In this document: positions 53,294 through 61,533 of the stretch, piece after piece
Position numbering within the stretch: the first letter of the stretch is position 1
Layout: each line of letters starts with the position of its first letter
Origin: Arthrobacter sp. GMC3
Lineage (GTDB): Bacteria > Actinomycetota > Actinomycetes > Actinomycetales > Micrococcaceae
DNA: 64,000 bases
NCBI RefSeq assembly: GCF_002929305.1
Contig: NZ_PJIO01000002.1
Location: 186,001 to 250,000 of the forward strand
Direction: 5' to 3'
Translations under genes and position numbers: made by a program
Notes under the pieces: model-generated
What the model saw: only the letters and a program-made list of their open reading frames with translations
Database searches by the model: none
What the model was told of the DNA's origin: nothing

Positions 53294-54973
53294 TTAGGCG
53301 GAGTGAGCGGCACGGGCGCGACGGCGCACCATAAAGCCGGCCGTCAACAGGGCCATGGCGGCGAGAACCCAGCCAGCAACCGTGGTCCCCGTCAGGGCGA
53401 GGGGCCCGTTACCGCCGCCAGCAGGCGCCGCGGCTACTGCCGACGCTGAGGTGTTCTCCGGCGCGGACGGAGCCGCCGACGTCGTCTCCGAGCCGGGCGC
53501 GGTGGTCGCCGGGGCGCTGGGAGAGGCGGTGGGAAGAACCGCCGCCGGATCCAGGGCAAGAGTGTTGGACATGGTGAAGAACAAATCGGTTTGATCGCTC
53601 AGGCCAACAACGTTGGCGGCGCCGGGACCGAAGGCGGCGATGCGCAGCTGCGATCCCGTGTGGGCCTGGGAGCCGCCCTCTTCGGCAGTTCCGTACGCCA
53701 TGGTCATGGTTTCACCGTCAACAGTGGTCAGGCTGCGAGTCAGCCCGGGGGTGTTGGAGCCGGGGTAAATGATTTGGCTGCTGTGCGCGTGATCGGCAGT
53801 GACAACCACCATGGTGTTGCCGTCGGCCTTGGCGAAGTCAAGAGCGGTGGTGACGGCCTCATCAAGATCGACGGTCTCGCCAATTTGGCCGCAGGGGTTG
53901 GCTGCGTGGTCCTGCTTGTCGATGCTGGCGCCTTCCACCTGGAGGAAGAATCCCTTGGAGGAGTCCTTGAGTAGCTCGATGGCCTTCCCGGTCATGGTGG
54001 ACAGAGACGGCTGGGCCGCTGTCCGGGCGGGGTTGTCGGTGCACTTGATGGGGGCCTCGGCACCACCCGCATGGGTGGCCAAAGCGCCCTCCCAACGAAC
54101 GGGCAGATTGCCCTTGGCGAACAGCCCCAGGACAGGGGCATCAGCGTTCGCCGCTGTGACAGCGGCAAGCTCGCTGGCCGTTGAGACCATCTTGTAGCCT
54201 CGGGCTGTTGCCTGCTCGGTCAGCGTCTTGCCAACCCATGCACCGGCTTTGGCAGTCTCGGCAAATGTGGCGGAGCCTCCGCCAAGGGAAACGTCGGGAC
54301 GAGTGTCAAGCATCTGTTCGGTGATGGAGCCCTTGCCGCCATTTTCCAGCGCGTTCTCCGGGCAGCTCTTGGCGGTAGCTACCGGGCCGTAACAGCTGCG
54401 GCTGCTCACCGAAGCCACCTGAACAGCCGGGGTAGCGTCTTGCAGTTCGGCCGTGGAGACGTTGCCCGTTTTGAGACCGTTGGCCTTGGCGATCTGCAGA
54501 ATGCTTTTTTGAGCGTTTCCTTTGACGTCAACGGAGATGGCCCCGTTGTAAGACTTGGTGCCCGTGGCCCAAGCGGTTCCGGTGGCAGCCGAGTCAGGGG
54601 CGTAGTCGGGCCCGCCGGTCGCCTTGTTGAGCGAGTAGGTTGTGTACTGGCCTGTCAGGGGAAGCGCGTCGATACCGGGGAAGCGGCCAGCGGCACCACG
54701 AGCGTAATTGCGCGCGGCGGTGATTTCCGAATCTCCCATGCCGTCGCCAATGAGCAAGATTACATTCTTGGCTGGGCCGTCGACGATGGACTTTTTGATG
54801 TCCTCGACGTGTGATGAAGTGGATCGTTGTGCGCCGCCGTGCGCGGTGATGTCGGGATTGGCCGCCAACGACGGCGTGGCCGCAGCCAAGGTGCAAGCGG
54901 CAAGTGCCGCCGAGGCCACGGCAAGGCCGGTGGCTCTGCGCCGCTGTGATTTCTTGTGGAATTGCTTGTGCAC
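53294..54973 (-). CDS. phoA: PhoA-type alkaline phosphatase with LAXTG wall anchor
   Basis: A 559-residue extracellular phosphomonoesterase. The GTG at 54973 has AGGGG seven bases upstream; the ATG at 54988 has none. A signal peptide ends LAAN. The metal site [11 protein letters not shown] and the nucleophile Ser128 in [12 protein letters not shown] are followed by [18 protein letters not shown] and VVTADHAHS. After a Thr/Ser/Pro/Ala-rich linker, LALTG (525-529), a hydrophobic helix and an Arg-rich tail form a class E sortase signal. Most PhoA enzymes are free or lipid-anchored, so covalent wall attachment is notable. A Pho box was looked for but is not clear. Confidence 0.92.
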   Translation of the reverse strand: MHKQFHKKSQRRRATGLAVASAALAACTLAAATPSLAANPDITAHGGAQRSTSSHVEDIKKSIVDGPAKNVILLIGDGMGDSEITAARNYARGAAGRFPGIDALPLTGQYTTYSLNKATGGPDYAPDSAATGTAWATGTKSYNGAISVDVKGNAQKSILQIAKANGLKTGNVSTAELQDATPAVQVASVSSRSCYGPVATAKSCPENALENGGKGSITEQMLDTRPDVSLGGGSATFAETAKAGAWVGKTLTEQATARGYKMVSTASELAAVTAANADAPVLGLFAKGNLPVRWEGALATHAGGAEAPIKCTDNPARTAAQPSLSTMTGKAIELLKDSSKGFFLQVEGASIDKQDHAANPCGQIGETVDLDEAVTTALDFAKADGNTMVVVTADHAHSSQIIYPGSNTPGLTRSLTTVDGETMTMAYGTAEEGGSQAHTGSQLRIAAFGPGAANVVGLSDQTDLFFTMSNTLALDPAAVLPTASPSAPATTAPGSETTSAAPSAPENTSASAVAAAPAGGGNGPLALTGTTVAGWVLAAMALLTAGFMVRRRARAAHSA

Positions 54974-55106
54974 GGTGGTGCCCCTCATAAGTGTGGTGAT
55001 GAATGTCCAAGGTGATGACCTGTAACAACAGCTTGGTCAGCCGAAGGGCGTTTCTGAGGGCCGGGGTATGAATGACGGGGGAAGGCAGGATTAACAATTG
55101 GGGCTT

Positions 55107-55150
55107 ACCCCATCCTGCGATGGGTAGTGCTGCCCATCGCAGGATGGGGT
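55107..55150. repeat. 18-bp perfect inverted repeat between divergent genes
   Basis: ACCCCATCCTGCGATGGG (55107-55124) and its exact complement (55133-55150) flank an 8-base spacer. It lies between the divergent phoA and the gene at 55215, where a terminator is not expected, so it may be a regulatory site or another palindromic repeat. Confidence 0.75.
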
Positions 55151-55214
55151 GCCCGAAGATAGTCTCGCAGGAGAGACGCCGCGAGAGTGCTGCGCTGAAC
55201 AGGAGAACTTTTCG

Positions 55215-56039
55215 ATGTCAATGCAGCCCCCGCACGATAACCCACAGCAGGGGCAGCAGCCCTACGGCCCGCCACAAACGACTCCCTACGGCCAGCCCTA
55301 CTACGCTGCCCCAGGTGGCATGCCGCCCGCCCCGAAAAAGGGCTCAGCCCTGCCATGGATTCTTGGGGGTGTCGGCGCCGCAGTGTTCGTGGTGATCGCC
55401 GTCGTGGTGGTCCTGTTCTTGGTGCAACTAGCCAAGCCAGGGACAGTTAGCCCGGATGCGCAGGGACAAGATGCGCAGGGGTCAACCACGCAGGAAACCG
55501 CCCAGGAAACGACGCTATCAGCCACCACGGCGGCCACCTTCAGTTACCCCGCCGGCTGGGTGGAAACGAGCAAAAACGTCACCTCGATCGCAGGCGACGG
55601 GATCACTCCCGCGGAACGGCTGGTGCTGGTGGACGGCAGTAAGGATACCTCCGTGCTTGCGGTGTACACGTCGTGGAGCAAGCCACAAGGCGAGGTCACC
55701 ACCGAAAAGATTCACGAAGCCGTTGGCGTTGGCTTCCAAGGACAGCTGGACGCGTCGCCGGAAAAGCTCATTGACATGCGCAGCACCTCCGGCTTCGGCT
55801 GTGTGGACACATTTGCGTACACGGATGAGCCGGTTATTGTGGACCGCGACGGCCTCTACGGGTACAGCTACGGCTACACCTGTGATTCTTACCAGGGCCC
55901 CATCCAAGGCGAATACCTGGTGGCATACGACACCACCGGCGTGGCGCACCGCCTGACGGTTGAGGCGTTGGCAGCCCAATGGGCGGCCAACGCCTCAAGC
56001 CTGCAGGCGATCATCCCCTCGCTCATCCCGGTGGGCTAA
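55215..56039 (+). CDS. Single-pass membrane protein with Pro/Gln-rich N terminus
   Basis: I do not recognise this 274-residue protein. A cytoplasmic Pro/Gln/Tyr-rich stretch (QGQQPYGPPQTTPYGQPYY) is followed by one membrane helix near residue 50 and an extracellular domain of about 190 residues. That domain has FSYPAGWVE near its start, as in PsbP-like or LpqN-like folds. Two cysteines (FGCVDTF and YTCDSYQG) may form a disulfide. AGGAG lies nine bases before the ATG. A lipid-transport role as in LpqN would be a guess. Confidence 0.7.
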   Translation: MSMQPPHDNPQQGQQPYGPPQTTPYGQPYYAAPGGMPPAPKKGSALPWILGGVGAAVFVVIAVVVVLFLVQLAKPGTVSPDAQGQDAQGSTTQETAQETTLSATTAATFSYPAGWVETSKNVTSIAGDGITPAERLVLVDGSKDTSVLAVYTSWSKPQGEVTTEKIHEAVGVGFQGQLDASPEKLIDMRSTSGFGCVDTFAYTDEPVIVDRDGLYGYSYGYTCDSYQGPIQGEYLVAYDTTGVAHRLTVEALAAQWAANASSLQAIIPSLIPVG

Positions 56040-56066
56040 AACCTCCACCGCCAAGAGGGTGGAAGC

Positions 56067-56861
56067 CTAGATGTGCGGGATCAAATCGGCCACGGAGGCC
56101 ATGGTCTGGTCGGGGCGGAACGGGTAGGCGTCAATGTCTTCGGGCTGGGTGATCCCGGTGAACACCAGCACCGTATGCAGGCCGGCCTCCATGCCCGCGA
56201 TGATATCGGTGTCCATCCGGTCACCGATCATGGCGGTGGTCTCCGAGTGGGCCTGAATCCGGTTCATGGCTGAACGGAACATCATCGGGTTGGGTTTGCC
56301 CACAATGTACGGCTCCCGCCCCGTGGCCTTGGTGATCAACGCGGCCACGGCACCTGTGGCCGGCAGCGGGCCCTCGCGGGAGGGGCCGGTGGCATCGGGG
56401 TTGGTGGCAATGAACCGTGCGCCATTGCCAATCAGGCGGATCGCTTGGGTAATGGCCTCGAAGGAGTAGTTGCGGGTTTCACCCAACACCACATAGTCGG
56501 GGTCCTGGTCGGTGAGGATGAAGCCCGCCTCATGCAGCGCCGTCGTGAGCCCGGCCTCGCCAATAACAAAGGCGCGCCCGTGCGGCATCTGGGACTTCAG
56601 GAACTGGGCGGTGGCCAGGGCCGAGGTCCACAGGTTCTCTTCCGGGATTTCCAGGCCCGAGGCCTTCAGCCGGGCGGCCAGATCGCGCGGGGTGAAGATG
56701 GAGTTGTTTGTCAGGACCAAAAAACGCTTGGACGTGTCCACCCAGCGTTGGATCAGATCGGCAGCGCCCGGGACGGCCTTGTTCTCATGGACAAGTACGC
56801 CGTCCATGTCGGTGAGCCAGCACTCGATGTCGGCGGGCTGGCGGTTTTGCACCTTGCTCAT
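56067..56861 (-). CDS. HAD-IIA family phosphatase (NagD-like)
   Basis: A 264-residue phosphatase. Motif I is WLTDMDGVLVHE, motif II FLVLTNNSI, and motif III/IV GKPNPMMFRSAMNRI and MIGDRMDTDIIAGMEAG, with the C2a cap between them. The substrate is probably a nucleotide or a phosphosugar. AGGAGG lies four bases before the ATG at 56861; the frame stays open further upstream but inside the divergent methyltransferase gene. Confidence 0.9.
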   Translation of the reverse strand: MSKVQNRQPADIECWLTDMDGVLVHENKAVPGAADLIQRWVDTSKRFLVLTNNSIFTPRDLAARLKASGLEIPEENLWTSALATAQFLKSQMPHGRAFVIGEAGLTTALHEAGFILTDQDPDYVVLGETRNYSFEAITQAIRLIGNGARFIATNPDATGPSREGPLPATGAVAALITKATGREPYIVGKPNPMMFRSAMNRIQAHSETTAMIGDRMDTDIIAGMEAGLHTVLVFTGITQPEDIDAYPFRPDQTMASVADLIPHI

Positions 56862-56942
56862 GGTTCCTCCTGGTGGGCGAGAATTATCTAGGACCAGTCT
56901 TGCAGATCCCTCCGGAGGCAGGGGAAGGGCTAAAGTTAACCA

Positions 56943-57635
56943 GTGAGTATTCCCGGCGCCACCTCTTCCCCCGAACCTGCAGATGCGGCACCGTCCGAGC
57001 TGCCCGAATACGTTGAACCCCATCACGAAGTGGGTGTGGGGCCCTGGGAAGGCGAATTGCCGCAGGGCGATCACTGGGATCCTGAGCTGCTGGCCGAGGG
57101 CGACAGGCGCAATGTGCTCGATCAGTACCGGTACTGGAGCATGGATGCCATCATTGCGGAGCTGGACACCCGCCGCCATGACTTCCATATCGCCATTGAA
57201 AACTGGCAGCATGACATGAACATTGGCACCGTGGTGCGCACAGCCAATGCCTTCCTTGCCAAGGAAGTGCACATCATTGGTCGACGCCGGTGGAACCGTC
57301 GGGGGGCAATGGTCACCGACCGCTACCAGCACGTGCGCCACCACCCCACTGTGGATGATTTTGTGGCATGGGCGCAGGGTGAGGGGCTGGCCATCATCGG
57401 CATCGACATCTTCCCTGACTCGGAAAAACTGGAAACGTACGACCTTCCGCGTAACTGCGTGCTGGTGTTCGGCCAGGAGGGTCCCGGGTTGAGTGAGGAA
57501 GTCCACGCAGCGGCCCAGACCACACTGTCAATCGAGCAGTTCGGATCCACCCGTTCCATCAACGCCGCCTCGGCCGCAGGAATTGCCATGCACGCCTGGG
57601 TCCGACGCCACGTGTTCAATCAGAAGGTGAACTAG
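56943..57635 (+). CDS. SpoU/TrmH-family RNA 2'-O-methyltransferase
   Basis: A 230-residue SPOUT-knot enzyme that methylates the ribose of tRNA or rRNA. The core starts FHIAIENWQHDMNIGTVVRTAN with the catalytic Arg, then VFGQEGPGLSEEV and LSIEQFGSTRSINAASAAGIAMH, which form the SAM-binding knot. The start is GTG at 56943; TAAAGT (56931-56936) ends six bases upstream, so the mRNA is probably leaderless. A negatively charged N-terminal extension of about 60 residues precedes the catalytic domain. The target nucleotide is unknown. Confidence 0.9.
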   Translation: MSIPGATSSPEPADAAPSELPEYVEPHHEVGVGPWEGELPQGDHWDPELLAEGDRRNVLDQYRYWSMDAIIAELDTRRHDFHIAIENWQHDMNIGTVVRTANAFLAKEVHIIGRRRWNRRGAMVTDRYQHVRHHPTVDDFVAWAQGEGLAIIGIDIFPDSEKLETYDLPRNCVLVFGQEGPGLSEEVHAAAQTTLSIEQFGSTRSINAASAAGIAMHAWVRRHVFNQKVN

Positions 57636-57740
57636 CCAAAGAGTCATAGTTACCTCTCAGGGTCTAGTCAGTGATTTTTCAGAGGTTTAGGATTCACACT
57701 GTGCGGGCGCACAGGGTGCCTGCCCGATGAAGGATCTCAT

Positions 57741-59747
57741 GTGAGAACATCATTGAAACCTCGAAAAATTGTCAGCAAAATTTTGACCCTCTGTGCGGCC
57801 ACAGCCATGGTGTTCGCCTTTGGAACCACGGGGGCCACAGCCGCCCCCGCCCCGTCCGACACACCGTTCCCCGGAGCCGTCCCCAGCTGGGCACAGCCCG
57901 CCAACAGTGAGGGCCCGGCCGCCGCGGACACCACAATCGAAGCCGAATTCTATCTCTCCCTTCGTGACCAAAAGGGTGCCGAGGCATTGGCCACCGCGGT
58001 CTCAACACCCGGCAACCGCAACTACCAAAACTGGTTGACTCCCGATGCCTGGATCAACCGGTTCTCGCCCACCAAGGCGAGCTACGCCGGCGTCGTGAAC
58101 TATTTGAAGACCGCGGGGATGAGCATTACCGGAACCCCCGACAGCCGCCTGTACGTGGTATTCCGCGGCACCGTGGCCCAGCTGGACGCAGCGTTTGACG
58201 CCCAGCTGACAAGCTACAACTTCCATGGGACCACGTTGGTGGGCCCATCCCAGGTGCCCACCCTGCCGGCCGCAGTGGCCGCCAGTGTCGCCGGAATCTC
58301 GGTAGACCAGGGTTCCTTGATGACCCGCCCGGACTATGCCACGCCCGACGGTGGTGCGCAGCCAGCCCCGCAGGCCCGGAACCAGCGGCCGCCGACACCC
58401 TCGGCAGCCTGTTCAAACTACTACGGCCAATATGCCGACACCGTCCCTACGGCGTACGGCAAGACCAGCTACCCCACCGCCCTTTGCGGGTACACGCCCA
58501 GCCAGATCCAATCCGCCTACGGCAAAAACTCGATAAACCGTGACAACGGACGGGGTCGCGGTGGCGACGGAGCAGGCCAGACGGTGGCGATTATTGACGC
58601 CTACGCCTCGCCCACCATCCTCTCCGACATCAACACCTACTCGGCCACGTACGGGCTACCGCAAATGACCAAGAACAGTTACCGGCAGATCGTGCCGGAT
58701 CCCAGCCAATTCAGTGACCAAGAAGCGTGCACTGGACCTAGCGGATGGCAGCCGGAACAATCCATTGACGTGGCGGCAGTGCACGGCACAGCGCCGGGGG
58801 CCAACATCCTCTACGTGGGCGGGTTCAACTGTGGTGGCGGCCTGGATATCGCCATGTCCAAGATCCTGGACCACAAGTTGGCCAACATTGTCAGCAACAG
58901 TTACGGAAACGCCGGCGAGGCTGTCTCGGCCAACACGCTTGCCGGTGAAGTGAACATCCAGCTCCAGGCTGCCGGGGAGGGCGTAGGTCTGTACTTCTCC
59001 AGCGGCGACAGCGGCGACGAGGCAATCAACCTGGGATACATATCCCCGGACTTTCCCGCCAGTTCACCGTGGGTGACCGCAGTGGGCGGAACCAGCCTCG
59101 CCGTGGCGAAGAACGGTTCCTACCAATCTGAGACGGGGTGGGGTGACGCAAGGAATCAGATCGTCAACGGCGCCTATGTTGATCCCCTGCCCGGGACCTT
59201 CCGATTTGGAGCCGGAGGTGGCATCAGTGCCTTCTTCGCCCAGCCCGCCTACCAAAAAGGCATCGTGCCGAATTCTCTGGCCAAGGGAATGCGGGTTTCA
59301 CCGGATGTTTCCTCGGTGGCTGACCCCTACACCGGCTACGTGATCGGTATCAGCCCCATCAACGATGACACCACGCTGACCACGGATCCGTTCACGGTGC
59401 AAACCTACGGCGGGACGTCTTTGGCTTGTCCGCTGACGGCAGGGCAAATGGCTGTTGCGCAGCAACTCAGCGGTCAGACGCTCGGCTTTGCCAACCCCGC
59501 CATCTACGCCGCCAGCCGGGAGGGACGATCGGGCCCCACTGACGTCGTCAGCCCGCGCTCGCAGCAGGCGCTGGCCTTCACCAGCCCTTCCACCGGCTTC
59601 CAATACCTGGTGTCGATGAACCTTGATACCTCACTGTTCACGGCCAAAGGGTACGACGACGTGACAGGGCTTGGGAGCATGAACTACCCGTTCGCGCTCG
59701 CAGTGGCCCAACAGGCTAACCAGGGTCATGGAGGTGGCCACCACTAG
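57741..59747 (+). CDS. Secreted S53-family (sedolisin) peptidase
   Basis: A 668-residue serine-carboxyl peptidase, active at acid pH in characterised relatives. A signal peptide ends ATAA. A pro-kumamolisin activation domain (about residues 50-200) is followed by the peptidase unit: WQPEQSIDVAAVHGTAPGAN with the catalytic Glu and Asp, YFSSGDSGDEA with the oxyanion Asp, and YGGTSLACPLTAGQMA with the catalytic Ser. The calcium site YDDVTGLGSMN lies near the end, followed by a Gly/His tail. AAGGAT precedes the GTG start. Confidence 0.92.
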   Translation: MRTSLKPRKIVSKILTLCAATAMVFAFGTTGATAAPAPSDTPFPGAVPSWAQPANSEGPAAADTTIEAEFYLSLRDQKGAEALATAVSTPGNRNYQNWLTPDAWINRFSPTKASYAGVVNYLKTAGMSITGTPDSRLYVVFRGTVAQLDAAFDAQLTSYNFHGTTLVGPSQVPTLPAAVAASVAGISVDQGSLMTRPDYATPDGGAQPAPQARNQRPPTPSAACSNYYGQYADTVPTAYGKTSYPTALCGYTPSQIQSAYGKNSINRDNGRGRGGDGAGQTVAIIDAYASPTILSDINTYSATYGLPQMTKNSYRQIVPDPSQFSDQEACTGPSGWQPEQSIDVAAVHGTAPGANILYVGGFNCGGGLDIAMSKILDHKLANIVSNSYGNAGEAVSANTLAGEVNIQLQAAGEGVGLYFSSGDSGDEAINLGYISPDFPASSPWVTAVGGTSLAVAKNGSYQSETGWGDARNQIVNGAYVDPLPGTFRFGAGGGISAFFAQPAYQKGIVPNSLAKGMRVSPDVSSVADPYTGYVIGISPINDDTTLTTDPFTVQTYGGTSLACPLTAGQMAVAQQLSGQTLGFANPAIYAASREGRSGPTDVVSPRSQQALAFTSPSTGFQYLVSMNLDTSLFTAKGYDDVTGLGSMNYPFALAVAQQANQGHGGGHH

Positions 59748-59763
59748 CACCCTTGCACCACAC

Positions 59764-59797
59764 CGGCGGGCCCCGGCACCCAAGCCGGGGCCCGCCG
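59764..59797 (+). terminator. Hairpin after the S53 peptidase
   Basis: A perfect 14-bp GC stem (CGGCGGGCCCCGGC with its complement) and a 6-base loop lie 17 bases after the stop. No T-run follows. Confidence 0.6.
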
Positions 59798-59940
59798 TCG
59801 TGCATTGAGATGTCCACTAACTGGGCGCCGACTTCATCTTCTTCGACACTGTGAACTGAATCGCTAAGATGGGGAGTAGCCACGCGGGAGGCGGGCCTCA
59901 GTGCCAGCCTCTTTGTACCGTTTCGCCTCAAGGAGCCCTC

Positions 59941-60963
59941 ATGCCCATTGCAACACCGGAAAAGTATGCCGAAATGATCGACCGCGCCAAGGCTGGCGGA
60001 TTCGCCTACCCGGCGGTCAACGTAACATCTTCCCAGACGCTGAACGCAACGCTCCAGGGCTTCGCCGACGCCGGCACCGACGGCATCATCCAGGTCTCCA
60101 CCGGTGGCGCAGCCTACTGGTCAGGCGCCAGTGTCAAGGACATGGTTGCCGGTTCCCTGGGCTTCGCGGCCTTTGCCCGCGAAGTTGCCAAGAACTACCC
60201 CATCAACGTGGCCCTGCACACCGACCACTGCCCCAAGGACAAGCTGGACGGCTTCGTTTTGCCGTTGTTGGAAGCCTCCGAGCGCGAAGTTACCGCCGGC
60301 CGCGACCCGATCTTCAACTCCCACATGTGGGACGGTTCGCACGAGACCCTCGAAGAGAACCTGCGCATCGGCCGTGAGCTGCTGGCTCGCACGCACGCTG
60401 CCAAGATGATCCTTGAAGTTGAGATCGGTGCAGTCGGCGGCGAAGAAGACGGCGTGGAAAACGCCATCAACGACAAGCTGTACTCCACCGTTGCCGACGG
60501 TTTGGCCACGGTTGAGGCCCTGGGCTCAGGCGAGAACGGCCGCTACATCACGGCTCTGACCTTCGGCAACGTGCACGGCGTGTACAAGGCCGGCAACGTC
60601 AAGCTGCGCCCGGAAATCCTCAAGGAAATCCAGGCAGTGGTTGGCGCCAAGGTTGGCAAGACCAGCCCGTTCGACCTCGTTTTCCACGGCGGTTCAGGCT
60701 CCTCCGACCAGGAGATTGCCGACGCCGTCGCTTACGGTGTCATCAAGATGAACATCGACACGGACACGCAGTACGCGTACACCCGTCCCGTGGTTGACCA
60801 CATGTTCTCCAACTACTCCGGCGTCCTGAAGGTCGACGGCGAAGTGGGCAACAAGAAGCTCTACGATCCCCGCGTCTGGGGCGCCTCGGCCGAAAAGGGC
60901 CTGGCTGCACGCGTTGTGGAAGCTGCTGCGCAGCTCGGCTCCGCAGGCAAGACGTTCAAGTAA
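59941..60963 (+). CDS. fbaA: Class II fructose-bisphosphate aldolase
   Basis: A 340-residue zinc-dependent aldolase that splits fructose 1,6-bisphosphate in glycolysis. Zinc and catalytic residues are in ALHTDHCPKDKLDGF, SHMWDGSHETLEENL and LEVEIGAVGGEEDG; the phosphate-binding LVFHGGSGSSDQEI and INVKMNIDTDTQ-type segments follow. The ATG at 59941 has AAGGAG six bases upstream; the open frame starts 24 codons earlier. DUF3151 follows without a gap. Confidence 0.96.
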   Translation: MPIATPEKYAEMIDRAKAGGFAYPAVNVTSSQTLNATLQGFADAGTDGIIQVSTGGAAYWSGASVKDMVAGSLGFAAFAREVAKNYPINVALHTDHCPKDKLDGFVLPLLEASEREVTAGRDPIFNSHMWDGSHETLEENLRIGRELLARTHAAKMILEVEIGAVGGEEDGVENAINDKLYSTVADGLATVEALGSGENGRYITALTFGNVHGVYKAGNVKLRPEILKEIQAVVGAKVGKTSPFDLVFHGGSGSSDQEIADAVAYGVIKMNIDTDTQYAYTRPVVDHMFSNYSGVLKVDGEVGNKKLYDPRVWGASAEKGLAARVVEAAAQLGSAGKTFK

Positions 60964-61389
60964 ATGAGCGACGAATTCCGTAGGAACCTGCTCGGTCCGG
61001 AGCCCACGCTGCTTCCGGCCGAAGAGGACATCGAAGCGCGGCTGGCCGCGGGGGATGAGGCCGTCGATTTGGCGGCCAAGCACCCCACGTCCTCGCTCCT
61101 GTGGGCCATCCTGGCCGATGAGGCGTACGCGGAAGGCCGGACCATTGAGTCCTACGCCTACGCACGCACCGGCTACCATCGCGGCCTGGACGCCCTGCGT
61201 CGCAACGGCTGGCGTGGCACGGGTCCGGTCCCGTACGCACATGAGGGCAACCGCGGATTCTTGCGGGCCCTGTACGCACTGGGCCGTGCGGCGGGCGCCA
61301 TCGGCGAGTCCGATGAAGCCGCACGCATTGCCACGTTCCTGAACGACTCCGATCCGCTGGCAACTGCCGCGATCGAGGCCGCTCTCTAG
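60964..61389 (+). CDS. DUF3151 family protein
   Basis: A 141-residue actinobacterial protein of unknown role that typically follows fbaA. It begins MSDEFRRNLLGPEPTLLP and is almost entirely helical, with TPR-like helix pairs (SLLWAILADEAYAEGRTIES, SYAYARTGYHRGLDALR) and the conserved GWRGTGPVPYAHEGNRGFLRAL. Its ATG is directly adjacent to the fbaA stop, so co-translation is likely. Confidence 0.85.
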   Translation: MSDEFRRNLLGPEPTLLPAEEDIEARLAAGDEAVDLAAKHPTSSLLWAILADEAYAEGRTIESYAYARTGYHRGLDALRRNGWRGTGPVPYAHEGNRGFLRALYALGRAAGAIGESDEAARIATFLNDSDPLATAAIEAAL

Positions 61390-61415
61390 GAACCAGGGCG
61401 CTTCGCTCGAAAAGG

Positions 61416-61479
61416 GACGGCGCTTGCGCTTAAGGACGGTGGTCTACCACCGGCTTTAGGCGCAAGCGCCGTCTTTTTT
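61416..61479 (+). terminator. Terminator of fbaA-DUF3151
   Basis: GACGGCGCTTGCGC (61416-61429) pairs perfectly with 61460-61473, with further pairing inside (CCGGTGG-like arms), and is followed by six T residues. This is a strong intrinsic terminator. Confidence 0.88.
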
Positions 61480-61533
61480 GCTGTCTGGGCGCCGCTAGTG
61501 AATAGCACGTGGCCGAGATGGCCCTCGGGGCCC

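Noticed and set aside
54985-55030. Pho box upstream of phoA
   Set aside because: Two GTGATGA-like repeats occur but their spacing and sequence do not fit the 11-bp PhoP repeat.
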